The notes below the pieces were generated by a model, which did not search any database, had not been told where the DNA came from, and was given only the letters and a program-made list of their open reading frames with translations. Positions 45,634 through 53,915 of a stretch of 64,000 bases of DNA are shown here, piece by piece. Made by a program: the position numbers and the translations under genes. Source of the stretch: Nitrospira sp. (GTDB lineage: Bacteria > Nitrospirota > Nitrospiria > Nitrospirales > Nitrospiraceae); assembly GCA_029865225.1 (NCBI GenBank), contig JAOUHJ010000004.1, forward strand, positions 52,343 to 116,342. Direction: 5' to 3'. Positions within the stretch are counted from its first letter, which is position 1. Every line of letters begins with the position of its first letter.

Positions 45634-45960
45634 CTATTTGCACTCCTTCCCATTGAAGTGCATACAGCTCGATTCACCTGACTTCACTTTCCACGTCTTG
45701 ATCACGGGTATTTGATCATCGCCTTTCCAATCAACCACAAAATCAACTAACCCTGAAACCGGAAGCTTTTCCATGTGGGGTCGCGCGACCTCGGGGACAT
45801 CGATGTAGAACACTCCACCAAGCTGTGAAATCAGGATACGGTGCTGTTCAACGTCGATGTAGATGACCGGGCTATAGAAACTCTTCTCCTCGGCTTGACT
45901 CGTGTAGACAAGTCCAAACAGCAACAGTGTTGTGAAGAGCGTGGCGTGCAGGAATCGCAT
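45634..45960 (-). CDS. Small secreted protein, unknown function
   Basis: 108 aa, family not recognised. A signal peptide (HATLFTTLLLFGLVYTSQAEE) is followed by about 85 residues with several beta strands (SPVIYIDVEQHRILISQLGG, VFYIDVP) and two cysteines near the C-terminus (SSCMHFNGKEC), possibly a disulfide. The ATG at 45960 has GGAG about 9 nt upstream. It stands alone between the toxin-antitoxin pair and the sulfur-carrier operon. Confidence 0.7.
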   Translation of the reverse strand: MRFLHATLFTTLLLFGLVYTSQAEEKSFYSPVIYIDVEQHRILISQLGGVFYIDVPEVARPHMEKLPVSGLVDFVVDWKGDDQIPVIKTWKVKSGESSCMHFNGKECK

Positions 45961-46040
45961 CGCAGTCACTCCGTCCATGGATTACCGATGTTGCGACATT
46001 AGCACAACCACCGGCTGAGAAGAAATGTGGACGAGGTAGG

Positions 46041-46550
46041 TCAGCGAATCACAAAATCAGTAGGGGAGACGTGTCCCGATTTGATCCAGTAGCACCGTAC
46101 ATCGGGCGTAGGGTTCATGAGAGAAACAAGAAGGTAGGCGGGAATAGGGAGATTGATCTTGGGCCAAATTTCTTCGTAGTCACTGGCAATCTTGATGTCG
46201 GTCACCGAGGGACGGGCCGGGTCATGGGGATGGGAGTGATAGACGACTTGTAGGTCGAGCCCTTTATTCCGCATGTCCTTCTTCGCGGTCGAGAAGTCCT
46301 GCATATCCATGACAAACGCAATCTCCGCGCGTTCATCCGGTGTGAGCCGTTCGAGATGCGCGACTTTCGCTGCATCGAAAGAGGAGAGATTTTGAGCACC
46401 TTCCATCGCGACGATGTTCTTAATGCGATAGAGGTGGCTGACGACCCCGTTGGTTCCAGCCAGCAGTCCACAGCATTCGTGCGGAGTGAGTTCCTTCGCG
46501 TGGGCGAGGATGTCGTCGACTATGGTCCTGGGAATGACGAGGTCTGCCAC
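46041..46550 (-). CDS. JAMM/MPN metallopeptidase (Mec-like)
   Basis: 169 aa. JAMM zinc peptidase: Glu in ELTPHECCGLLAG and the motif HSHPHDPARPSVTD (H-x-H-x10-D). In Mycobacterium the related Mec+ releases cysteine from the CysO-cysteine adduct, and in Wolinella HcyD trims and releases homocysteine from HcyS. Here it closes an operon with a MoaD-like carrier and an E1-like enzyme, one nucleotide after the MoeB-like gene, so the same release role is inferred. No signal peptide; cytoplasmic. Confidence 0.92.
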   Translation of the reverse strand: MADLVIPRTIVDDILAHAKELTPHECCGLLAGTNGVVSHLYRIKNIVAMEGAQNLSSFDAAKVAHLERLTPDERAEIAFVMDMQDFSTAKKDMRNKGLDLQVVYHSHPHDPARPSVTDIKIASDYEEIWPKINLPIPAYLLVSLMNPTPDVRCYWIKSGHVSPTDFVIR

Positions 46551-46551
46551 G

Positions 46552-47355
46552 TTAAATTGTGCAGCTGACGGTATAGTCCAGACTCAGATCCTTGATCTTC
46601 GGATTGGGCCCGCACAAGGGGCAAGCAGGATCCTTGGGTCGGCCGACCTTTCTGAACTTCATCTCGAGCGCGTCATAGATCACGAGCTTGTCGGCGACGG
46701 TTTCACCGATTCCCAGGATTTCCTTGATAGCTTCGGAAGCCTGAAGGATGCCCATCGTCCCTGCTAAGACACCGAGGACTCCGGCCTCTTGGCAATTTGG
46801 CACCAGTCCGGCTGGTGGAGGCTCAGGGTAGAGGCAGCGGTAGCAAGGATAGCCCTGGTGCGGCTTGATGGTCGTGAGTTGGCCTTCGAATCGAAACATG
46901 CTGGCAGAGATCAAGGTTTTTTTGGCGAAGAAACAGGCGTCGTTCACTAAGAACCGTGTCGTAAAGTTGTCTGAGCCATCCAGTACGATGTCGTATTGCG
47001 AGACGAGAGGCAAGATGTTGTCGGCATCGACCAGCTGGTGATAGGTATTGACGGTGATGTCTGGATTGATGGCTGAAAGGGTCTTTCGTCCGGACTCTAC
47101 TTTCGGCTGCCCGAGTGTGGCGGTCGAGTGCATGATCTGCCGTTGCAGATTGGACAGATCCACAACATCTCCATCGACGAGACCGATTGTGCCGATCCCG
47201 GCAGCGGCGAGGTACAGACCGGCTGGAGACCCCAACCCACCCGCACCGATCAACAGAACCTTGGCTCGCTTGAGCTTGAGTTGTCCCTTACCGCCGACAT
47301 CCTGAAGAATGATGTGTCGGCTGTAGCGTTGAATTTCTGATTCGGTCAGGTCCAT
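46552..47355 (-). CDS. moeB: MoeB/ThiF-type adenylyltransferase (E1-like), first copy
   Basis: 267 aa. Adenylates the C-terminal glycine of a ubiquitin-like sulfur carrier as the first step of thiocarboxylate formation. Motifs: RYSRHIILQDVGGKGQ, ATP-binding LLIGAGGLGSPAGLYL, NLQRQIMH, DGSDNFTTRFLVND, two zinc-binding pairs (CYRC and CPLC) and the conserved Cys in VPNCQEAGVLGVLAG. No C-terminal rhodanese domain, so sulfur must come from elsewhere. It lies 2 nt after the NIL gene. A second copy with the same architecture sits at 49323. Confidence 0.94.
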   Translation of the reverse strand: MDLTESEIQRYSRHIILQDVGGKGQLKLKRAKVLLIGAGGLGSPAGLYLAAAGIGTIGLVDGDVVDLSNLQRQIMHSTATLGQPKVESGRKTLSAINPDITVNTYHQLVDADNILPLVSQYDIVLDGSDNFTTRFLVNDACFFAKKTLISASMFRFEGQLTTIKPHQGYPCYRCLYPEPPPAGLVPNCQEAGVLGVLAGTMGILQASEAIKEILGIGETVADKLVIYDALEMKFRKVGRPKDPACPLCGPNPKIKDLSLDYTVSCTI

Positions 47356-47357
47356 CG

Positions 47358-47597
47358 TTATTCAACCACATTGAGTTCAATCGGGTCGACGATGCATCCC
47401 TTGGCTCGTAGTCCCGCGATGGCCCGTTCAATTTCCGCCGTGTCACCTGAGAATTCCACGTCCGCCCAGCCAGTGGTGTCGCGGACATCGGCCCGTCTCA
47501 CATCAGTGATGACATTATATTCCCGCCCGATTTGATAGATGATCGGCTGCCTGATCTTCTCTTCCGGAAACCGAATATGGAAGCGCAAATGTGACAT
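47358..47597 (-). CDS. NIL domain protein
   Basis: 79 aa, the whole a NIL domain: LRFHIRFPEEKIRQPIIYQI, VITDVRRADVRDTTGWADVE and AIAGLRAKGCIVDPIEL. NIL domains occur on methionine ABC transporter ATPases and on a ferredoxin used in homocysteine formation in methanogens, so they are tied to sulfur amino acid metabolism. It is embedded in the carrier operon with 2-nt gaps on both sides. Role inferred: binding or sensing methionine, or assisting sulfur transfer. Confidence 0.9.
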   Translation of the reverse strand: MSHLRFHIRFPEEKIRQPIIYQIGREYNVITDVRRADVRDTTGWADVEFSGDTAEIERAIAGLRAKGCIVDPIELNVVE

Positions 47598-47599
47598 GG

Positions 47600-47872
47600 T
47601 TATCCTCCCGCGATCGCTGGGACGATGGAAACCTCATCGCCGTCCTTGAGGGACGTGTCCTTCCCCTTGAGAAAGCGAATGTCTTCTTCGTTGACGTAGA
47701 TGTTGACGAAGCGACGGAGCTCACCCGTTTCGTCGCAGAGACGGTCTTTAATGCCGGGATGGGCGTTGTTCAACGTCTCAATCATTTCGAGGACACTGGA
47801 AGCGTTGGTTTCAACCTCTCCCTGACCTTTGGTCAGAGGACGAAGCGGAGTCGGAATACGAACCTTAATCAT
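47600..47872 (-). CDS. MoaD/CysO-like ubiquitin-fold sulfur carrier
   Basis: 90 aa. Beta-grasp carrier ending in an exposed Gly-Gly ([10 protein letters not shown]), ready for adenylation and thiocarboxylation. Other features: [51 protein letters not shown], all typical of the CysO group. It overlaps the threonine synthase gene by 4 nt (ATGA) and is followed by NIL, MoeB-like and JAMM genes, so it is the carrier of this pathway. Confidence 0.93.
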   Translation of the reverse strand: MIKVRIPTPLRPLTKGQGEVETNASSVLEMIETLNNAHPGIKDRLCDETGELRRFVNIYVNEEDIRFLKGKDTSLKDGDEVSIVPAIAGG

Positions 47873-49119
47873 GCGTCACCACCACCATTCTTTCCCATTT
47901 TAAATGTCTTCTCAAAGTCGACCAGGCTGGGCTGAATTCGAACAGGACGACCGACCGAGTTGATCACCGCCTCCTGCGTCTTTAAGCCATTGCCGGTCAC
48001 GTAGGCCACTGTGACCTCGTCTTTCTTGATGATTCCCTGCTTCACGAGTTTTTTGAGCACGCCGATCGTGACACCGCCGGCCGTTTCCGCGAAGATGCCT
48101 TCGGTTTGGGCCAGCAACTGGATGCCTTCGACGACTTCTTCGTCCGTCACCATATCCATGGCTCCATGACTCTCCGCCGTAGCCTTGAGCGCATAGTACC
48201 CGTCGGCCGGGTTGCCGATGGCAAGAGACTTGGCAATTGTCTGCGGTTTGACCGGCTTGAAGAAATCTCGTCCCGCTTTGAATGCCGTGGAGATCGGTGA
48301 GCAGCCTTCGGCTTGGGCACCGTTGATCTTCGTGCGAACGTCATCGATAAGGCCTAAGGCCTTCATCTCATGCAAGCCTTTCCAAATCTTGGTCAACAGC
48401 GAGCCGGACGCCATTGGAATGACGACTTGATCCGGCGTTCTCCATCCCAGTTGTTCCACGGTTTCAAAAGCGAGCGTCTTCGAGCCCTCGGCATAGTAGG
48501 GACGGATATTGATGTTCACGAACGCCCAACCGTGCTCGCCCGCGATCTCGCTGCAGAGCCGATTGACGTCGTCGTAGTTACCTTCGATCTCGACGACATG
48601 CGGCCGATAAATCAAATTGCCCAGCACCTTAGCAGCCTCAAGGTCTCCGGGAATAAAGACGTAGCAATGGAGATTGGCGGAGGCGGCGTGGGCGGACACG
48701 GAGTTCGCCAAGTTGCCGGTGGAGGCGCAAGCGACTGTTTCAAAGCCAAGCTCACGAGCGCGTGTCAGCGCGACGGCAACGACGCGGTCCTTGAACGATA
48801 GCGTCGGGTGGTTCACCGTATCGTTCTTAATGTAGAGTTCGTCGAGTCCAAGATAGGCCCCGAGATTCTTGGCGCGCACGAGGGGGGTGAACCCTGCATG
48901 CGGCCCGACGAAATTCGTGCCTTCGACCGGCAGCAGGTCGAGATAGCGCCACATGCTGTGCGGACCAGCCTCGATCTTTTTGCGGGAAATCGTCTTCTTG
49001 ATCTCGTCGTAGTTGTACTTCACTTCGAGGGGGCCGAAGCACATTTCACAAACATGGATCGCTTTCGTCGGATATTCCTTGCCGCATTCCCGGCAAACCA
49101 GCGCTTTCATTTTGCTCAT
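47869..49119 (-). CDS. thrC: Threonine synthase
   Basis: 416 aa. PLP enzyme converting O-phosphohomoserine to threonine. An N-terminal zinc ribbon ([19 protein letters not shown]) precedes the PLP fold; PLP lysine in [15 protein letters not shown], phosphate loop [15 protein letters not shown]. Full length. It heads the operon with the MoaD-like carrier, which is odd for a threonine gene. The same substrate, O-phosphohomoserine, could in principle accept sulfur from a thiocarboxylated carrier, so a homocysteine-forming activity is worth considering, but the sequence itself reads as ordinary threonine synthase. Start ATG at 49119. Confidence 0.93.
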   Translation of the reverse strand: MSKMKALVCRECGKEYPTKAIHVCEMCFGPLEVKYNYDEIKKTISRKKIEAGPHSMWRYLDLLPVEGTNFVGPHAGFTPLVRAKNLGAYLGLDELYIKNDTVNHPTLSFKDRVVAVALTRARELGFETVACASTGNLANSVSAHAASANLHCYVFIPGDLEAAKVLGNLIYRPHVVEIEGNYDDVNRLCSEIAGEHGWAFVNINIRPYYAEGSKTLAFETVEQLGWRTPDQVVIPMASGSLLTKIWKGLHEMKALGLIDDVRTKINGAQAEGCSPISTAFKAGRDFFKPVKPQTIAKSLAIGNPADGYYALKATAESHGAMDMVTDEEVVEGIQLLAQTEGIFAETAGGVTIGVLKKLVKQGIIKKDEVTVAYVTGNGLKTQEAVINSVGRPVRIQPSLVDFEKTFKMGKNGGGDA

Positions 49120-49199
49120 CGTGGCACCACCGTGAGTTGTTGAATCTTAACAGACTTCAGAGATACTTCGTTCATATAGAAGAGTGCCGAATGAAATCA

Positions 49200-49322
49200 T
49201 CAGGGTGTTCAAAAAGTCCGTCCAGCGCGGCCGCAGCGAGGGAGGTCTCGATGCGTACCTTCTGGGTACGTCGAGAGGCTGAGCGATGCGAGAACAAAGC
49301 TGCGGGCTTTTTCAACGCTCTG
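49200..49322. repeat. Long self-complementary intergenic repeat, copy A
   Basis: About 120 bp between the stop of the second moeB-like gene and thrC. Outer arms pair (TTCAAAAAGTCCG near 49208 with CGGGCTTTTTCAA near 49312) and an inner hairpin reads GCGTACC-ttct-GGGTACG. Internal segments CCGCAG and GAGAACAAAG are shared with copy B. On the minus strand it ends in a T-run (GGACTTTTTGAAC), so it can also act as a terminator after the moeB-like gene. Confidence 0.8.
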
Positions 49323-50135
49323 TTATGGACGCACGGCGCATCCGGCATAAGGATCCCCATCGTCGAACAACTCGGTAATCGTGGGATGTTCTCCGCAGAG
49401 CGCACAATTCGGGTTACGTCGGACCTTGATCTCTCGAAATTGGGTCTTGCGAGCGTCGAAGTCGAGCAAGCGATCCGTCAACGGGCGTCCGACTCCAAGA
49501 ATGAGCTTCAACGCTTCTGTGGCCTGAATCGTTCCGATAATACCTGCCAGCACTCCGATGACTCCAGCCTCTTGGCAGGACGCGACCAAGCCGGGTGGAG
49601 GAGGGGCTTTGAACACGCAACGATAGCAGGCCGATTTCTTTGGGATGATGGTGGTGACGCGGCCGTCGAAACGGAGAATGCCTCCATGAATCAGCGGCTT
49701 TTCGGCGAAGAAGCAGGCATCGTTGATAAGGAACTTTGCGGGGAAGTTATCAACACCATCGATTACGACATCATAATCACCGAAAATCTTAAGCGCATTT
49801 CCGGCGGTGAGACGCTCCTCGTACATTGAAACGGAGACATCTGGGTTCAGTGCCTGGATCTTTTCTTTTCCCGACTGCACCTTTGGACGCCCTACGTCGG
49901 GAGTATGGTGCAAGATCTGGCGCTGGAGGTTGGTCAGATCCACGACATCACTGTCGATCAGCCCAATGGTGCCGACTCCTGCTGCAGCCAGATAGAGCGC
50001 CGCCGGTGAGCCGAGACCGCCGGCACCGACGAGAAGAATCCGAGACTTGGCGATCTTTTTTTGCCCCTTGCCGCCGACCTCCGGCAGCAAAATATGTCGG
50101 CTATAACGATTTATTTGCTCCTCAGTAAATTCCAT
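49323..50135 (-). CDS. moeB: MoeB/ThiF-type adenylyltransferase (E1-like), second copy
   Basis: 270 aa. Same architecture as the copy at 46552: RYSRHILLPEVGGKGQ, LLVGAGGLGSPAALYL, NLQRQILHHT, DGVDNFPAKFLIND, zinc pairs CYRC and CALC, and SCQEAGVIGVLAG. No rhodanese domain. The ATG at 50135 (MEFTEEQINRYSRH) matches the family; a TTG six codons upstream is the only other in-frame start. It follows the cysM and thiS-like genes but is separated from them and from thrC by the two long repeats, so it may form its own transcript. Likely partner: the ThiS-like protein at 51201. Confidence 0.93.
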   Translation of the reverse strand: MEFTEEQINRYSRHILLPEVGGKGQKKIAKSRILLVGAGGLGSPAALYLAAAGVGTIGLIDSDVVDLTNLQRQILHHTPDVGRPKVQSGKEKIQALNPDVSVSMYEERLTAGNALKIFGDYDVVIDGVDNFPAKFLINDACFFAEKPLIHGGILRFDGRVTTIIPKKSACYRCVFKAPPPPGLVASCQEAGVIGVLAGIIGTIQATEALKLILGVGRPLTDRLLDFDARKTQFREIKVRRNPNCALCGEHPTITELFDDGDPYAGCAVRP

Positions 50136-50152
50136 CTTAATCAGCAGTTCCA

Positions 50153-50277
50153 AGAACGCTCAAAATGAGTTTCCAACGAGGCCGCAGGCAAAAGAAAACC
50201 GGAGGCGTACCCTCTGGGGTACGTTGAGGATTTTCTTGAGCCGAGAACAAAGTTGGAAGCCATTTTCAGCGTTCTTA
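50153..50277. repeat. Long self-complementary intergenic repeat, copy B
   Basis: About 125 bp directly after the cysM stop codon. Same plan as copy A: outer arms CTCAAAATGAGTTTCCAAC and GTTGGAAGCCATTTTCAG, middle arms AAGAAAA/TTTTCTT, inner hairpin GCGTACC-ctctg-GGGTACGT, and conserved CCGCAG and GAGAACAAAG segments. The arms differ in sequence from copy A but still pair within the copy. Same orientation as copy A. Confidence 0.8.
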
Positions 50278-51204
50278 TATGTTGAAGTATTTCTCAATAC
50301 TGATATACCGCTCGCCCGTATCGCATAGGATAGTGACGACGTTCTTGCCGGGCCCCAATTCTTCGGCAACCTTTTGTGCGGCGAACACGTTTGCACCGGC
50401 TGAGATTCCGACGAGCAAACCTTCTTTCTTCGATAACTGCTTGGCCGTCTGATAGGCCTCGTCGTCCGTCACGGTGATCACGCGGTCGAGGAGTTTCCGG
50501 TTCAGGACCTTGGGAATAAAGCCCGCTCCAATTCCCTGAATCTTATGGGGGCCTGGATCACCTCCTGATAAAACCGGGGAGGTAGCCGGTTCGACGGCAA
50601 TCACTTTAACTTGCGGGTTTCTTTCTTTGAAGACTTCTCCACAGCCCGTGATCGTCCCGCCGGTTCCGACGGCGGCCACCAATGCATCGATTTTCCCTCC
50701 GAGCGCATCCCAGATCTCTACCGCCGTCGTTGTTTTATGTATCGCTGGGTTGGCGGGGTTCGAGAATTGATCGGGCATAAAGTACGACGGGTTTTGCGCC
50801 AGGATACTTTCTGCCTCTTTAATTGAACCCTTCATGCCTTCCCAAGCCGGTGTCAGCACCAGCTGGGCCCCATACGATGAGAGCAGGCTAGCCCGTTCCA
50901 TGCTCATGCTCTCAGGCATCACGAGGATTAGCTTGTACCCGCGTACTGCAGCGACAAGGGCCAAGCCGATACCCGTATTCCCACTGGTCGGTTCAACAAT
51001 GGTTCCGCCAGGCTTCAGTTTGCCTTGCCGTTCCGCCTCGTTGATCATGTTGAGGCAAATACGATCTTTGACGCTGCCTCCAGGGTTGAAAAATTCGACT
51101 TTCCCATAGATGGTCGCCGATCCATCTTTGGAAAGGCGGTTCAACCGCACGAGCGGAGTGTTCCCGATCAGTTCCGTAATGTCCTTGTAGGATGGTGCGC
51201 TCAC
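50275..51204 (-). CDS. cysM: Cysteine synthase (CysK/CysM type)
   Basis: 309 aa. PLP enzyme forming cysteine from an activated serine and a sulfur donor. Motifs: ELIGNTPLVRLNRL, PLP lysine in NPGGSVKDRICL, PTSGNTGIGLAL, MPESMSMERASLL, GTGGTITGCGEVFKERNP, LVGISAGANVFAA. It overlaps an upstream ThiS-like carrier gene by 4 nt, as cysO and cysM neighbour each other in actinobacteria, which favours a CysM-like enzyme using a protein thiocarboxylate over one using free sulfide. CysK and CysM cannot be told apart from these motifs alone. Confidence 0.92.
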   Translation of the reverse strand: MSAPSYKDITELIGNTPLVRLNRLSKDGSATIYGKVEFFNPGGSVKDRICLNMINEAERQGKLKPGGTIVEPTSGNTGIGLALVAAVRGYKLILVMPESMSMERASLLSSYGAQLVLTPAWEGMKGSIKEAESILAQNPSYFMPDQFSNPANPAIHKTTTAVEIWDALGGKIDALVAAVGTGGTITGCGEVFKERNPQVKVIAVEPATSPVLSGGDPGPHKIQGIGAGFIPKVLNRKLLDRVITVTDDEAYQTAKQLSKKEGLLVGISAGANVFAAQKVAEELGPGKNVVTILCDTGERYISIEKYFNI

Positions 51205-51413
51205 CGACCGCCTCCCATATAGAAGAGAAACTCCACCTGGTCTCCTTCATGGAGATGGGTTGTGGCAAGATCGTCGCGTTCCAGCACCTTGTCATTCACC
51301 TCGACAGCGACCATCTGAGGCTCGATTTTCTTCGCGTTCAATAAGTCGAGGACCGTTCCGCTCTGGATCTCCTCGGGCTTCCCATTGATTTTGACCTGCA
51401 CAAATTCTCCCAA
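51201..51413 (-). CDS. ThiS/CysO-like sulfur carrier with a C-terminal Arg after Gly-Gly-Gly
   Basis: 70 aa beta-grasp carrier: FVQVKINGKPEEIQSGTVLD, MVAVEVNDKVLERDDLATTH, EGDQVEFLFYMGGGR. The terminal Arg hides the glycine that the E1 must adenylate, so the carrier would need trimming first, as HcyS does by HcyD in Wolinella; the JAMM enzyme at 46041 is the obvious candidate. It overlaps cysM by 4 nt. A thiamine ThiS role is possible but no thiG or other thi gene is nearby. Confidence 0.88.
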   Translation of the reverse strand: MGEFVQVKINGKPEEIQSGTVLDLLNAKKIEPQMVAVEVNDKVLERDDLATTHLHEGDQVEFLFYMGGGR

Positions 51414-51609
51414 GTTGGCTTATAGATTGAAGTTTTTGAACGTATCAAAGCGACGTGTCGCTTGTCAAGGCTGGTTCATCACGCGTGAGAGATAAGCAGC
51501 GTTGACTAGATGACTCGAGCGAGGATTCGAGGTTTCACAACAAAGGAGGGACATGCTGACTTGACTTTGCGCTGAGTGGTCGCCACTATGCCGCCTGCAG
51601 GATGCTGGG

Positions 51610-51987
51610 ATGTGGAAAAAGAATTTCCTCTTTCGCGCGACGGAGTCGACTCCTTTAAGCCAGTCCGAGAATGAGCTCTTTCACGACACGGAACCGGCGC
51701 TGGACAGCGCTGGCCTTGTCTTCGAGAAGTTTCTCTCGGTGTGGGTCCAGGGTGAAGGGACGGACGAAAAACCGTCCGCCTTTACGAATATGTATGTCCG
51801 GACCGCGATGCTGGATGTCCACAAACATGTGAGCCTCTTGCACCCGCTTCAAGGCCGATCTCACCAGATCAAACAGCTTCTCCTGCCCGAACAGAAACAA
51901 TATCTCCGCCAATGGCTTGCGGTGCATGCGCCACAGGCCTGGGAAGCTTCGGAAGATCATTTTCGTGATCTCTTCGAGCTGAAGTGA
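51610..51987 (+). CDS. Hypothetical protein upstream of PLD-like gene
   Basis: 125 aa, not recognised. Mostly helical, hydrophilic, no signal peptide; C-terminal half includes SHQIKQLLLPEQKQYLRQWL. AGGA lies 8 nt before the ATG and the stop is 1 nt before the next gene's GTG, which favours a real, coupled gene. A 101-codon frame on the opposite strand covers the same DNA and cannot be fully excluded. Confidence 0.5.
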   Translation: MWKKNFLFRATESTPLSQSENELFHDTEPALDSAGLVFEKFLSVWVQGEGTDEKPSAFTNMYVRTAMLDVHKHVSLLHPLQGRSHQIKQLLLPEQKQYLRQWLAVHAPQAWEASEDHFRDLFELK

Positions 51988-51988
51988 G

Positions 51989-52546
51989 GTGAGCTTGCCG
52001 CCTCAACTACACAAGACCGTTCGCGCGGGATTGTTCTGTACGCTACTGCTGGTTGCCTCAGTTGGGGCAAGCGTGACGCCTTCGACCGCATCCGTGGAGG
52101 TCTGGTATGGCCCGGATGATCGACCGCTCGAACAGCTTGTGCAGACGTACGATCGTGCCAAACGGTATATCTTTGTGGCAGTCTATGGATTAACGTCCCC
52201 TCTGACGGTGAAGGCTCTGGTAGGAGCGAGAAAGCGTGGGGTGGATGTTCGCGTTCTCACGGATCGCCAACGATTGAATGATCCGAAGCAGAAGACGGCG
52301 CTGTCGGCGTTACGTGAGGCTGGAATTCCCATCAAGATCAATCGACACGACGCGCTCATGCATCTGAAGCAGGTCGTCATCGACGACGAGGTGAATACCA
52401 ACGGATCGATGAATCAGACGACCAGTGGTAATCGGTACAATGATGAGCGGCTGGATGTCATCAGAGACCATGCCACCACGGTCAAGGCACGAGAAAAGTT
52501 TCTCTCACTGTGGAAGGACCAAGAACGATTCCAGGATTGGAAATGA
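51989..52546 (+). CDS. Secreted phospholipase D-like protein (single HKD motif)
   Basis: 185 aa. A signal peptide (GLFCTLLLVASVGASVTPSTAS) is followed by a PLD-like domain with one HKD motif: MHLKQVVIDDEVNTNGSMN, as in Nuc-type endonucleases that work as dimers. The upstream strand VEVWYGPDDRPLEQLVQTY and RGVDVRVLTDRQRL fit the fold. Size matches the small Nuc group. Likely a periplasmic nuclease or phosphodiesterase; substrate unknown. GTG start 1 nt after the preceding gene. Confidence 0.88.
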   Translation: MSLPPQLHKTVRAGLFCTLLLVASVGASVTPSTASVEVWYGPDDRPLEQLVQTYDRAKRYIFVAVYGLTSPLTVKALVGARKRGVDVRVLTDRQRLNDPKQKTALSALREAGIPIKINRHDALMHLKQVVIDDEVNTNGSMNQTTSGNRYNDERLDVIRDHATTVKAREKFLSLWKDQERFQDWK

Positions 52547-52639
52547 AAAGCGATCCATGCGGTCGTGGGCAGGATGAACTAGTTCGATCGCCTTGTCTAT
52601 GAATATCGATAGGGTAGGCCGGGGGAAGCGAGAACGGTG

Positions 52640-53911
52640 ATGGTCGTGGAGACAGACATTGCAGTCGTCGGAGCCGGTGGAGGCGGGGCCGTCCTGGCTC
52701 TTGCCTTGGCACAGAAGGGGATCAAAACCATTGTCCTTGAACAGGCGCCCGGACCGCCGCAGGGATTGCGTGGCGAGATTCTGCAACCGAACGGGCAGCG
52801 GGTGCTTGATGAGCTGGGACTTTTGAATAAACTGCCCAGCGAATCCACGCGAACGGTGCACAAGTTTCATTTCTGCCGGGTCGGCGGTGAGCGGTTATGT
52901 ACCGTGGACTATGGCGACCTCCCATCACCGTATAATCGTGCCGTGGTCACCCTTCCCAATGTGGCGCACCATGCCATTCTCAGTGCGATCGAGCAGGAGC
53001 CTTCCGTCTCGTTGCGGTATCGATCGACGTTTACGGGGTTGCTGCGTGACCAAGGCCGAGTCGTCGGCTTGACCGCCAAGCAGGACGATGCGGAGCTCAC
53101 CATAAAAGCCAAGGTGGTCGTCGGTGCCGATGGAGCCTTTTCAAAGGTTCGGGAAGCTTTGCAGATTCCAGCTGAGCTGCATCTCTATCCGCAAGGATAC
53201 TTGATCGCCCTGTTAGATGCGGCGATTCCTCTGGAGGAAGCGAAGTACTTCGTCGGGAAGAAGACCATCCTCGGGATGTTTCCTGCTGCCGGAAACAAAG
53301 TGTACGCGTTCTATATGATCAAGGCCGGTTCGTATGACCATGTGAAAGCGCTGGGGCTTCCAGCGCTCCAGGAAGCCTGGACCAAAATCGATCCGTCCAG
53401 TGAACCGATATTCCGGACGTTGACGGACTGGAAGCACACGGCCTTTATGCCGACCGGGCGTGTCCGCACGCCGACGTGGGTGGCGGATGGGGCGGTGCTG
53501 ATCGGGGATGCCGCCCATGCCATGAATCCCCATGCCTCACAGGGGCGCATGCAGGCGATGGTCGACGCGATGACCTTGGCGGACCTCTTGCCGGATTGTC
53601 TGGCGACGAATGAGTATTCGGCCGCCAAACTCAGGAGCTACGAAATCCTCCGTCGCCCACAGGTGACCATGCTGCAGAAATTGGCCGACGAGCAGGTGCT
53701 GTTTTGGAATACGGCAAACCCGGTCATTGCTTTTCTCCGTGACCGCGTGTTCAGCACGTTGGACCGCAACGCGCGACTTCGATATCGCGTTTTGTCGACG
53801 ACAGCCGGACTTCGCAAGGACCCCCCATTCGGCATGATGGACCGCCTCATGGCAGCCGGATTCTTGCCGGATCCTTCAGCCCGCGACATGGCAGCGGGAG
53901 GGGCGCGGTAA
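52640..53911 (+). CDS. FAD-dependent monooxygenase (UbiH/PHBH-like)
   Basis: 423 aa. Flavoprotein hydroxylase. FAD-binding GxGxxG motif at the N-terminus (IAVVGAGGGGAVLALALAQ, then IVLEQ), DG motif VVGADGAFSKVREAL, and the second FAD motif GDAAHAMNPHASQGRMQAM. The substrate is unknown; relatives hydroxylate aromatic rings, quinones or carotenoid-type chains. The chosen ATG at 52640 begins the beta-alpha-beta fold. It is followed 4 nt later by a nucleotidyltransferase-fold gene, so an operon is likely. Confidence 0.88.
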   Translation: MVVETDIAVVGAGGGGAVLALALAQKGIKTIVLEQAPGPPQGLRGEILQPNGQRVLDELGLLNKLPSESTRTVHKFHFCRVGGERLCTVDYGDLPSPYNRAVVTLPNVAHHAILSAIEQEPSVSLRYRSTFTGLLRDQGRVVGLTAKQDDAELTIKAKVVVGADGAFSKVREALQIPAELHLYPQGYLIALLDAAIPLEEAKYFVGKKTILGMFPAAGNKVYAFYMIKAGSYDHVKALGLPALQEAWTKIDPSSEPIFRTLTDWKHTAFMPTGRVRTPTWVADGAVLIGDAAHAMNPHASQGRMQAMVDAMTLADLLPDCLATNEYSAAKLRSYEILRRPQVTMLQKLADEQVLFWNTANPVIAFLRDRVFSTLDRNARLRYRVLSTTAGLRKDPPFGMMDRLMAAGFLPDPSARDMAAGGAR

Positions 53912-53915
53912 CGTG

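Noticed and set aside
51655..51960. A 101-codon minus-strand frame over the hypothetical gene at 51610
   Set aside because: The plus-strand frame has a plausible ribosome site and abuts the next gene's start; the minus frame has neither.
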